From assembly GCA_031262635.1 (NCBI GenBank), contig JAISHN010000093.1, positions 1 to 9,420 on the forward strand: 9,420 nucleotides of DNA, given 5' to 3'. The translations under genes and the position numbers were made by a program. The first letter of the stretch is position 1; each line of letters starts with the position of its first letter. Shown piece by piece: positions 1-6,267 of the stretch. The stretch comes from Holosporaceae bacterium (lineage in GTDB: Bacteria > Pseudomonadota > Alphaproteobacteria > UBA3830). Below the pieces are notes generated by a model that was not told the DNA's origin, ran no database searches, and worked only from the letters and a program-made list of their open reading frames with translations.

Positions 1-76
1 ATCCATATCGTCTCTACTCTCGTCGCCTATCAGCTCCTCCCAGTTAAGCCTCATATACCAGTAAATAATACCATCG

Positions 77-82
77 GATAAT
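77..82 (+). promoter_or_regulatory. Possible -10 element for the first gene
   Basis: GATAAT matches the sigma70 -10 consensus at five of six positions and would start a transcript near position 89, about 23 nt before the ATG at 112. The hexamer 17 nt upstream (TATACC, 54-59) is a poor -35 match, so this is only a candidate. A ribosome-binding site AAAGGA (98-103) lies 8 nt before the ATG and is more convincing. Confidence 0.3.
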
Positions 83-111
83 ACATTATTGGGGTTTAAA
101 GGATTTTTACA

Positions 112-672
112 ATGAAAAAGATTACAAAAAGAAGACTCATATTTGTTTTTGCGTCTGTTTTGTTTTACGGACAGAACGAAGGGATGCAAACCATAAGTTA
201 CGAAAATGGCCCTGTAAAAACAGACTTATTTATATCGGGAATTCGTTTTTTAGAACGTGAAAATGGATGCGCTGAAACGACTGGCGATGAAACTGCTAAT
301 GCCATCCAAGTTTGGAGGCGGGGCTCGACAAAAAGTGGGTTAGGCTGCGCGCAAGAAGAGTGCCATTCGCTTGACTTGTTTGTCGAGGCAGCTATTTCGG
401 GTAAGATAACTATAGATGCAGATAAACGAGAAGTTACTTTCGAAAATATAGACTTCGGCATTGTCCCACATGAAGAGTCGCTTGTTTTATATAGTCGCCA
501 GTGGAGCCGACAGTGGAATGGCCGGACACCTCCGTGGGGCTCGCATGACGAAGCGGCGATTACTTTTGGCTTTGCCCTCCCAACTAATGTGTTAATAAGT
601 CATGAAGGGAAAACAAAATTAGGCGACCCCGAACTCGACCAACACGAGCCGAACCCTTGCTCCATTATGTAA
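112..672 (+). CDS. Unrecognised exported or membrane-anchored protein with C-terminal CSIM
   Basis: I do not recognise this 186-residue protein. The start is supported by AAAGGA 8 nt upstream. The N terminus has a basic stretch (KKITKRR, 2-8) followed by a short hydrophobic run (9-20), which resembles a signal peptide or N-terminal anchor; no good AxA cleavage site or lipobox follows, so export is likely but not certain. The rest is polar and mixed, with an imperfect tandem SRQW-SRQW at 128-135 (two 12-base units differing at two bases). There are four cysteines (53, 79, 84, 183). The last four residues are C-S-I-M, the pattern of a eukaryotic CaaX prenylation box. It converges on thrS with a hairpin between them. 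Base composition is like the neighbouring genes. It could be a small secreted or periplasmic protein; any effector role is speculation. Confidence 0.65.
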   Translation: MKKITKRRLIFVFASVLFYGQNEGMQTISYENGPVKTDLFISGIRFLERENGCAETTGDETANAIQVWRRGSTKSGLGCAQEECHSLDLFVEAAISGKITIDADKREVTFENIDFGIVPHEESLVLYSRQWSRQWNGRTPPWGSHDEAAITFGFALPTNVLISHEGKTKLGDPELDQHEPNPCSIM

Positions 673-678
673 TATTTG

Positions 679-698
679 AGGCTATCGCTTAGCCTTTT
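679..698 (+). terminator. Small hairpin plus T-run after the first gene
   Basis: AGGCTA (679-684) and TAGCCT (690-695) form a perfect 6-bp stem around a 5-nt loop, and the T-run TTTT (695-698) overlaps the stem end. It starts 7 nt after the stop codon at 670-672, so it suits a Rho-independent terminator for the + strand gene. The right arm overlaps the last codons of thrS. The stem is short and only half G+C, so strength is doubtful. On the minus strand no T-run follows. Confidence 0.5.
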
Positions 699-2560
699 AC
701 TCCAGCCGGCCTCCGCGCTTCGTCCCTAACCCTCCCCAACGCCTCGGGGATCGGCAGCGTTTCCTGGCTGCCGTCGAGGCGGCGGAAGGTTAGTAAATTC
801 TGTTCGGCTTCTTTAGCTCCGATCACAGCAATGATCGGAGTTTTTGCAAGAATATGGCTTCTGATTTTATAGGAAATCTTTTCAGACCGTAAATCAAGCT
901 CCGTTCTAATTCCGTTTTTCTCGAATTCCTTGCAGATTCTTGTCGCGTATTCGTCTTGGTCGTTTGTGATAGTGGCGAAGACAATCTGAACCGGAGCGAG
1001 CCACAGCGGAAGCTTGCCCGCGTAGTGTTCCAGCAGGATGCCGATGAAACGTTCGAGCGAACCCAACACCGCTCTGTGCAGCATTATCGGATGATGTTTG
1101 CCGCCGTCTTCTCCGATATAGGTCGCTCCTAATTTTTCAGGCAACTGAAAGTCCACCTGCAGCGTTCCGCATTGCCATTCGCGGCCAAGTTTGTCTTTTA
1201 ACGCGAATTCCAACTTAGGACCGTAAAAAGCGCCCTCTCCTTTGTTGAGCGTATAGCTCAATCCGGCTTCTTCAGTGGCTTTTTTTAAGAGATCTTCCGA
1301 AAGATCCCAAATTTCGTCCGATCCCGTCCTTTTTTCGGGTCTGTCGGAAAATTTCACGCTAAAATCGTCGAAACCGAGGTCTTTATAGACTCTCGCCAGC
1401 AGCAGGCAGAATTTTTTCGTCTCGGAATTGATTTGTTCCGGCGTACAGAAGATGTGCGCGTCGTCTTGAGTGAATCCGCGAACTCGCATCGCGCCGTACA
1501 ACGCGCCGGACGGCTCGTTTCGGTGACAGCAGCCGAATTCCGCCATGCGAAGCGGCAGATCGCGATAGCTTTTCACGCCTTGCTTGAAAATTTGGATAGC
1601 CCCCGGGCAGTTCATAGGCTTAATCGCTAAGGTTCTGTCCTCCGACTCGGCGATGAACATCAGCTCCTTGTATTTTTCCCAATGACCGGACGCTTCCCAG
1701 AGGGATCGATCGACCAGCTGCGGAGTGCAAACTTCGACGTAACCGTCTTCTTTGATTCGCTTTCTCATATAGTCTTTGAGCGCGTTATACATTGCCCAAC
1801 CTTTTGGATGCCAGAATATGCAGCCAGGCGCTTCTTCCTGCATGTGGAATAGATCCATTTCCTTGGCGAGCTTGCGATGATCCCGCTTTTCGGCTTCCTC
1901 GAGATTATGCAAATAGGTTTCCAGATCTTCTTTTGTGAACCAGGAAGTCGCGTAAATTCGCCGCAACATCTCGCGTTTCGAATCGCCTCGCCAGTACGCT
2001 CCGGCGATTTTCATGATTTTAAAATGAACGGAAGCCGCGCCGGTTTTTGGAAGATGCGGACCGCGGCATAGATCGACGAATTTATCGTCGTGCCAGTAGA
2101 GCGAGACTTCTTCTACGTTAAGGTCTCGTATCAGCTCTACCTTAAACGGTTCGTTCATTTTTTCAAACATCTCCATCGCGGCGGATTTAGATACGGTTTC
2201 GCGACGGATTTTGTAGTCGGCTTTGACGATCTCTCGCATTTTTTTCTCGATTTTTTCAAAATCGTCGGGAGTTATTTGATGATCGCAGGAAATATCGTAG
2301 TAAAAACCGTTTTCAATCACAGGCCCGATGGCTATTTTCGCGGTCGGCCATAATTCCTTTACGGCCTGAGCCATAATGTGCGACGTCGTGTGCCTCATGA
2401 TTTCAAGAGCTAGCGGATGTTCGGGCGTTACGAATTCGACCGTCGACGTTTCGGGAATCGCTGTCGATAAATCCGTCGCGACTCCGTCTACGACCATCGC
2501 GATCGCCTTCTTTACTCCGTCGCGTTTCGCCAACTCGAATCCTGAAATCATGCCGCTCAT
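689..2560 (-). CDS. thrS: Threonine--tRNA ligase (ThrRS)
   Basis: Class II synthetase that charges tRNA-Thr with threonine in the cytoplasm and edits mischarged serine. With the start at 2560 it is 623 residues. Visible in order: a short TGS-like region (about 1-45); the editing domain with HxxxH (H57, H61) and CRGPH (C165, H169); the catalytic core with the zinc ligands C318 (in MNCPGA), H369 (in DDAHIF) and H495 (in MLHRA); motif 2 around R347 (CCHRNEPSG) and RVRGFTQDDAH; and a C-terminal anticodon-binding domain beginning near LWLAPVQ. All key residues match E. coli ThrRS. The frame opens at 2587, but the ATG at 2560 has GGAG 6 nt upstream and is the better start. The first His of HxxxH is residue 57 here against 73 in E. 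coli, so about 16 N-terminal TGS residues are missing. It diverges from the potH operon. Confidence 0.97.
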   Translation of the reverse strand: MSGMISGFELAKRDGVKKAIAMVVDGVATDLSTAIPETSTVEFVTPEHPLALEIMRHTTSHIMAQAVKELWPTAKIAIGPVIENGFYYDISCDHQITPDDFEKIEKKMREIVKADYKIRRETVSKSAAMEMFEKMNEPFKVELIRDLNVEEVSLYWHDDKFVDLCRGPHLPKTGAASVHFKIMKIAGAYWRGDSKREMLRRIYATSWFTKEDLETYLHNLEEAEKRDHRKLAKEMDLFHMQEEAPGCIFWHPKGWAMYNALKDYMRKRIKEDGYVEVCTPQLVDRSLWEASGHWEKYKELMFIAESEDRTLAIKPMNCPGAIQIFKQGVKSYRDLPLRMAEFGCCHRNEPSGALYGAMRVRGFTQDDAHIFCTPEQINSETKKFCLLLARVYKDLGFDDFSVKFSDRPEKRTGSDEIWDLSEDLLKKATEEAGLSYTLNKGEGAFYGPKLEFALKDKLGREWQCGTLQVDFQLPEKLGATYIGEDGGKHHPIMLHRAVLGSLERFIGILLEHYAGKLPLWLAPVQIVFATITNDQDEYATRICKEFEKNGIRTELDLRSEKISYKIRSHILAKTPIIAVIGAKEAEQNLLTFRRLDGSQETLPIPEALGRVRDEARRPAGVKG

Positions 2561-2566
2561 CGTTTT

Positions 2567-2570
2567 CTCC
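2567..2570 (-). promoter_or_regulatory. thrS ribosome-binding site deciding the start
   Basis: On the minus strand GGAG sits 6 nt before the ATG at 2560. The alternative upstream ATG at 2587 has no purine-rich site before it, and a TATAGT -10 candidate at 2594-2599 would put the transcript start close to 2587, leaving that ATG essentially leaderless. Both points favour 2560. Confidence 0.65.
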
Positions 2571-2593
2571 AAATTATCGCGGGGCATTCTACA

Positions 2594-2599
2594 ACTATA
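2594..2599 (-). promoter_or_regulatory. Possible -10 element for thrS
   Basis: TATAGT on the minus strand matches the -10 consensus at five of six positions and predicts a start near 2587, giving a leader of about 27 nt to the ATG at 2560. No good -35 hexamer is visible 16-18 nt further upstream. I saw no structure resembling a T-box or the tRNA-like operator of E. coli thrS. Confidence 0.35.
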
Positions 2600-2658
2600 T
2601 TTGGAAATGTTCTACGCGCGTTCGCGCTTTTCCGCCGTCAAAGCGCCAGTCCTCTTAA

Positions 2659-2691
2659 AAACTCGCGTTGAAGAGTTTGAAACGCTATAGT
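2659..2691 (+). promoter_or_regulatory. Possible operon promoter with overlapping dyads
   Basis: TATAGT (2686-2691) is a five-of-six -10 match and would begin a transcript near 2698, about 28 nt before the potH start. Just upstream lie two interleaved inverted repeats: AAACTC (2659-2664) with GAGTTT (2673-2678), and GCGTT (2665-2669) with AACGC (2681-2685), the latter ending exactly at the -10. A further CTCTT/AAGAG pair occurs at 2652-2656 and 2671-2675. There is no clear -35. This could be an operator for a repressor or activator, but repeats this short can arise by chance. Confidence 0.35.
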
Positions 2692-2725
2692 AGACTCAGT
2701 CGCGGATTTTGCGAGGTTTGTCGGA

Positions 2726-3661
2726 GTGTATAGAATAGAAGAACGCGTTATATCTTGGTTCGTCGAGTCCGCGAGGAAAATCGGCGGGCGGAATCTTCTT
2801 ATTTCTATTCCGGCCGTATGGATATTTCTTTTTCTAATTTTACCGTGCCTTATCCTAATCAAAATAAGCCTCGCCGAAAGAGTTCTAGCGTCGCCTCCGT
2901 ATACTCCGCTTATCGATTGGATCTCGAGTTATATGTTGCAGATAAAAATAAATCTCGAGAACTATGCGATTCTTATAACGGACGACATGTATATTCGCGG
3001 GTTTATTACGTCCATATTAATAGCGGGAGCCTCGACTATTTGCTGTCTTCTAATTGGATTCCCGATGGCTTACGCTATTGCGAGATCGTCGAAGAGATTC
3101 CGCCATATTTTGTTAATGTTGGTGGTTTTGCCGTTTTGGACGTCGTTTTTGATAAGAGTTTACGCGTGGATCATGCTGCTGAGCCCATGCGGTTTTATAA
3201 ACAGCTTACTAATGAAATTCAATCTAATAGACGTTCCTTTGAAGTTGATGAACAACTCATACGCCGCTTGCTTAGGAATGATCTACGCGTATCTCCCGTT
3301 CATGATTTTTCCGCTCTATAACGCAATCGAAAAAATCGATTATTCGCTGATTGAAGCGGCCTATGATTTGGGAAGTTCTCCAATAAAAGCGTTTTTTAGG
3401 ATAATTGTTCCGCTTTCCGCTCCTGGTATTTACGCCGGATCGACTTTGGTATTCGTACCCGCGATCGGCGAGTTTGTTATTCCCGAGCTTTTAGGAGGAA
3501 ATCAGACGTTGACTGTCGGCCGATTGGTTTGGAATGAGTTTTTTGGAAACGTATCATGGCCTACGGCTGCGTCTCTATCGATAGTTTTGATAACTTTCGT
3601 CGTTCTGCCTATAGTAATAGCTCAAAAACATAAAAACATGAGACCGTTATCTAAGGATTAG
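2726..3661 (+). CDS. potH: Putrescine ABC transporter permease PotH-like
   Basis: Inner-membrane subunit of a polyamine importer, 311 residues. From memory it resembles E. coli PotH more than PotB: the shared stretches include KISLAE followed by PPYT (47-60), STICCLLIG (103-111), the LPFWTSFLIRVYAW region (135-148) and EFVIPELLGG (249-258). Hydrophobic segments lie near 27-46, 91-118, 128-150, 176-199, 232-254 and 278-299, consistent with six helices. The EAA loop that contacts the ATPase is at about 210-234 (EAAYDLGSS, ending APG). The start is a GTG with GCGAGG 9 nt upstream; no ATG is available near it, so the start is moderately certain. It is the first gene of the operon. The usual partners PotG (ATPase) and PotF (binding protein) are absent here, because thrS lies directly upstream on the other strand. 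Substrate preference (putrescine or another polyamine) is inferred from family resemblance. Confidence 0.9.
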   Translation: MYRIEERVISWFVESARKIGGRNLLISIPAVWIFLFLILPCLILIKISLAERVLASPPYTPLIDWISSYMLQIKINLENYAILITDDMYIRGFITSILIAGASTICCLLIGFPMAYAIARSSKRFRHILLMLVVLPFWTSFLIRVYAWIMLLSPCGFINSLLMKFNLIDVPLKLMNNSYAACLGMIYAYLPFMIFPLYNAIEKIDYSLIEAAYDLGSSPIKAFFRIIVPLSAPGIYAGSTLVFVPAIGEFVIPELLGGNQTLTVGRLVWNEFFGNVSWPTAASLSIVLITFVVLPIVIAQKHKNMRPLSKD

Positions 3662-3664
3662 TAA

Positions 3665-4678
3665 ATGAATTTCAAAAAGATTATAATAGCGGCGTTGTGT
3701 CTTTTCATCCAACTTGCCGTCAACGCGACGCCTAAGATTTCGGTGATTATTCCAGTCTATAACTCCGAAAAATTTCTTGAGGAATGTCTAGATTCAGTAA
3801 TTAATCAAACTTTTAAAGATATTGAGATTATCTGCGTAAACGACGGATCTAAAGATAATAGCCTATCTATTTTACAAAAATACGCGAAGAAAGATAAGCG
3901 AATAAGAGTGTTTTCGCAGAAGAACGCGGGAGCTTCCGCAGCTAGAAACGTCGGATTAGACAATGCGAACGGCGAGTATATTGCGTTCGTAGACTCGGAC
4001 GACACTATAAAGCCGACGATGTTAGAAAAATTATATAATATTGCTATGGAATATCAATGCGACATCTCGATGTGCGATTTTTCGATTGACGGCAACTCTG
4101 GATCCCTCGATGCGAAACAACAGATTTTGGTTATTAACGGATATCCAAATAGGCCTGTTAGAAGTATGCTATATCTTGTATGTTGGAATAAAATTTACAG
4201 AAAATCTACTATAGGAAACCTTAGATTCGACAAAAAATTAATTATTATACAAGATGAACATTTCAATTTATTAATGTTTTCAAAAATTAACAAAATAGCC
4301 TATTTACCGGAGAAATTATATAACTATAAAACAACCAATTCAGAATCGATTACAAGAACTAAGGCTTTCTCGACAGAATTCAAATTGAATGAAAGCGATG
4401 TTGTAATAAGAGACTTGTATGACAAACTTAGAACTATTCCTATTGAACAAGCAAAATTAAGAAACAATGTTCTAAATGATATTGCATTGAACGATATTGC
4501 ATTGAAGAAGGCATTCAACGGATTAAGTTTTCTAACAGCTACCCAAAAATTTTATGAATTATACCGCGACGGCATTATAGATTTAAATATGGATTTGGAT
4601 TGTAAAATATACGCTATTGTCGCAATTATTATTGGCAAAATAGTCTCCTTTGTTAAAGGAATAACAAATGCGCGTTAA
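3665..4678 (+). CDS. Family 2 glycosyltransferase with signal-peptide-like N terminus
   Basis: A 337-residue GT-A fold glycosyltransferase, expected to transfer a sugar from a nucleotide sugar to a glycan or lipid-linked acceptor. Signature elements: ISVIIPVYN (25-33), the nucleotide-binding D60 in VNDGS, the metal-binding DSDD (110-113), CWNKIY (173-178) and QDEHF (196-200), a likely catalytic-base region. Residues 2-21 look like a classic signal peptide: KK, then a hydrophobic core and AVNA before TP. That is odd for an enzyme using cytosolic nucleotide sugars; it may instead be an N-terminal anchor. A hydrophobic stretch at 315-330 may touch the membrane. AAGGA lies 7 nt before the ATG. 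The gene sits between potH (3-nt gap) and potI (11-nt overlap). Its distal half is AT-rich: hand counts for 4201-4380 give about 25% G+C, against 42-55% in most flanking sequence, which suggests acquisition. Acceptor and donor cannot be told. Confidence 0.88.
   Translation: MNFKKIIIAALCLFIQLAVNATPKISVIIPVYNSEKFLEECLDSVINQTFKDIEIICVNDGSKDNSLSILQKYAKKDKRIRVFSQKNAGASAARNVGLDNANGEYIAFVDSDDTIKPTMLEKLYNIAMEYQCDISMCDFSIDGNSGSLDAKQQILVINGYPNRPVRSMLYLVCWNKIYRKSTIGNLRFDKKLIIIQDEHFNLLMFSKINKIAYLPEKLYNYKTTNSESITRTKAFSTEFKLNESDVVIRDLYDKLRTIPIEQAKLRNNVLNDIALNDIALKKAFNGLSFLTATQKFYELYRDGIIDLNMDLDCKIYAIVAIIIGKIVSFVKGITNAR
4475..4504 (+). repeat. In-frame tandem duplication of 15 bases
   Basis: Two adjacent 15-base units (4475-4489 and 4490-4504) differ at one base and encode NDIAL twice, at residues 271-280 of the glycosyltransferase. 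The period is a multiple of three, so the frame is kept. It lies in the AT-rich C-terminal half and probably arose by replication slippage. Confidence 0.85.
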
Positions 4679-5474
4679 ACGAGCGAATATCATTCTTTTC
4701 TTCGGATACTTGTTCTTATATTTTCCGTTAATTTGCATCGTCGTCTATTCGTTCAACGAATCTCGGTTTGTGTCGACTTGGACGAGATTTTCTTGGAAAT
4801 GGTATAAGGTTCTCTTATCTAATCCAATAATTCTGAGAGCCGCGTTCACAAGCATAAAAGTCGCGTGCTTTTCGGCGACTATTTCGGTTGTCCTAGCTAC
4901 TATGGTAGCGGTGATTTTTGCAAGATTTAGAAGATTCAGAGGAAAAGCGTTGTTCGTCGGCGCCATCGCCGCTCTTTTGGTAATGCCGGAAGTCGTTATG
5001 GGATTGTCGTTATTGACGCTTTTCGCAGGGATGAGCAAAATCTTTAATTGGTCGACAGAAAGCGGAACGACTACTATAACTATAGCTCATATCACTCTGA
5101 CTCTGTCCTACGTCACGATGTTAATACAAGCTAGATTGCAAGATTTGGATAAATCCATCGAAGAAGCCGCGCTTGACCTTGGAGCGTCGCCGTTAAAAGT
5201 ATTTTTCGTTATCACTCTGCCAATGATTTCTCCAGCTATCGTTTTAGGATGGCTGCTGGCTTTCGCATTGTCTTTGGACGACGTGGTCATCGCGAGTTTC
5301 GTCGCCGGTCCTGGAGCCACTACGCTTCCGATGATCGTTTTCTCTAGTTTGCGTTTTGGAATATCGCCGGAGATAAACGCGTTGGCGACAATTTTAATGA
5401 CCGTTCTTTCAATAGGCGTTATAATATCCGCCGTTTTGATCTATAAAAGGTCTGAATTAGGGAGAAATAAGTGA
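4668..5474 (+). CDS. potI: Putrescine ABC transporter permease PotI-like
   Basis: Second inner-membrane subunit of the polyamine importer, 268 residues, expected to pair with the PotH-like protein. It matches E. coli PotI as I recall it in the SIEEAALDLGASPLKVFF segment (163-180, the EAA loop extending to about 190), the GWLLAF-SLDD region (194-205), SFVAGPGATTLPM (210-222) and SPEINALAT (233-241). Hydrophobic segments near 8-28, 58-84, 95-121, 136-155, 186-210 and 238-258 give six helices. AAGGA lies 7 nt before the ATG, inside the end of the glycosyltransferase gene. The first codons are still AT-rich and composition then returns to the local norm. It overlaps mipZ by 4 nt, suggesting translational coupling. 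Substrate is inferred from the family. Confidence 0.92.
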   Translation: MRVKRANIILFFGYLFLYFPLICIVVYSFNESRFVSTWTRFSWKWYKVLLSNPIILRAAFTSIKVACFSATISVVLATMVAVIFARFRRFRGKALFVGAIAALLVMPEVVMGLSLLTLFAGMSKIFNWSTESGTTTITIAHITLTLSYVTMLIQARLQDLDKSIEEAALDLGASPLKVFFVITLPMISPAIVLGWLLAFALSLDDVVIASFVAGPGATTLPMIVFSSLRFGISPEINALATILMTVLSIGVIISAVLIYKRSELGRNK

Positions 5475-6253
5475 AACCTTACGTTATTGTATTTGGAAAT
5501 GAAAAGGGCGGAACGGGAAAATCGACCATTGCGATGCACATCGCGATTTACTTGCTTCAAGAAGGATTCAAAGTCGGAACCATAGACGTAGACGCTCGTC
5601 AAGGAACTCTTACGAGATATGTCGAACGAAGAAAAAACGCCGGAGAAGACGTTAAAACGCCGGAACACGTCGCCGTTTTTAGAAGCGAAGATCGCGACGC
5701 CGATAAAGCAAAATCCGCGGACGCCGAATCTTTTAAAAACGCGACGCAACGCTTGTCGGATTGCGATTTCATTATTGTAGACACGCCTGGAAACGACACT
5801 TACTTATCTCAATTCGCTCATTCTTACGCCGACACGTTGGTCACTCCGTTAAACGACAGTTTCGTTGATCTCGACGTATTAGTGAAGATAGGCGACAACA
5901 TGAAAATTCTCGGTCCAAGCATCTACGCCGAGACTGTATGGAATCAAAGGAAAGAGCGAGCTAAAAGAGGCGAAAAACCCATCGATTGGATAGTCGTTAG
6001 AAATCGTCTGACGACTCTTTACACGAAAAACCGAAAAGACGTGAACGTCGTTCTAGAAGCGTTGGCGAAAAGGATCGGATTCAGACTTGGATCCGGTTTC
6101 TGCGAGCGCGTTGTATTCAAAGAACTGTTTTTATCGGGATTAACGTTGCTAGATCTCGAAAAATCCGGCGTTCAGATGAATATATCTCACATTTCCGCAA
6201 GACAAGAACTGAGAGATTTGATAAGTTTCATGAAATTGCCTAAATTGCCGTAA
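5471..6253 (+). CDS. mipZ: Division-plane positioning ATPase MipZ (ParA family)
   Basis: P-loop ATPase, 260 residues. In alphaproteobacteria MipZ binds ParB near the origin, forms a gradient from the poles and blocks FtsZ polymerisation, so that the Z-ring forms at midcell. Seen here: the deviant Walker A with signature lysine (EKGGTGKS, 11-18; K12 and K17), D41 in the DARQ segment, Walker B IIVDTPG (101-107), NDSFVD (128-133), then VVRNRL (175-180) and ARQELRDL (243-250). These last blocks are characteristic of MipZ rather than of plasmid or chromosomal ParA as I recall Caulobacter MipZ. The GTG start overlaps the potI stop (GTGA) and has AGGGAG (5459-5464) 6 nt upstream. Its place after a transporter gene is unusual and no ParA, ParB or FtsZ gene is near. 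It is the best taxonomic marker in the window. Confidence 0.92.
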   Translation: MKPYVIVFGNEKGGTGKSTIAMHIAIYLLQEGFKVGTIDVDARQGTLTRYVERRKNAGEDVKTPEHVAVFRSEDRDADKAKSADAESFKNATQRLSDCDFIIVDTPGNDTYLSQFAHSYADTLVTPLNDSFVDLDVLVKIGDNMKILGPSIYAETVWNQRKERAKRGEKPIDWIVVRNRLTTLYTKNRKDVNVVLEALAKRIGFRLGSGFCERVVFKELFLSGLTLLDLEKSGVQMNISHISARQELRDLISFMKLPKLP

Positions 6254-6255
6254 TC

Positions 6256-6259
6256 GGAG
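6256..6259 (+). promoter_or_regulatory. lysC ribosome-binding site deciding a TTG start
   Basis: GGAG lies 8 nt before the TTG at 6268 but only 2 nt before the TTG at 6262. The spacing selects 6268, which gives an N terminus (MSCVVQKFGG) like that of other aspartokinases. Confidence 0.7.
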
Positions 6260-6267
6260 TCTTGTTT

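Noticed and set aside
1..145. An open minus-strand frame running off the left edge, with a protein-like stretch (LNWEELIGDE) and an ATG at 54.
   Set aside because: There is no ribosome-binding site before that ATG, the frame runs on through the start of the + strand gene, and the piece is too short to recognise. It could be the start of a gene beyond the edge, but it cannot be supported here.
2561..2587. Upstream thrS start at 2587 adding nine residues.
   Set aside because: No ribosome-binding site, and the nine residues do not resemble the TGS domain; the ATG at 2560 has GGAG at good spacing.
2616..2627. GCGCG-TT-CGCGC palindrome followed by T's on the + strand.
   Set aside because: The loop is too small for a full hairpin, and no + strand gene ends upstream that would need a terminator.
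2376..2690. A + strand frame over the start of thrS and the intergenic region.
   Set aside because: It is antisense to conserved thrS sequence and has no family resemblance.
2755..3321. A 188-residue + strand frame inside potH.
   Set aside because: It is a shifted reading of potH, rich in R, S and Y with no domain; the PotH frame is clearly the coding one.
6262..6267. TTG at 6262 as the lysC start.
   Set aside because: Only 2 nt separate it from GGAG; the TTG at 6268 has an 8-nt spacing and fits the family N terminus.
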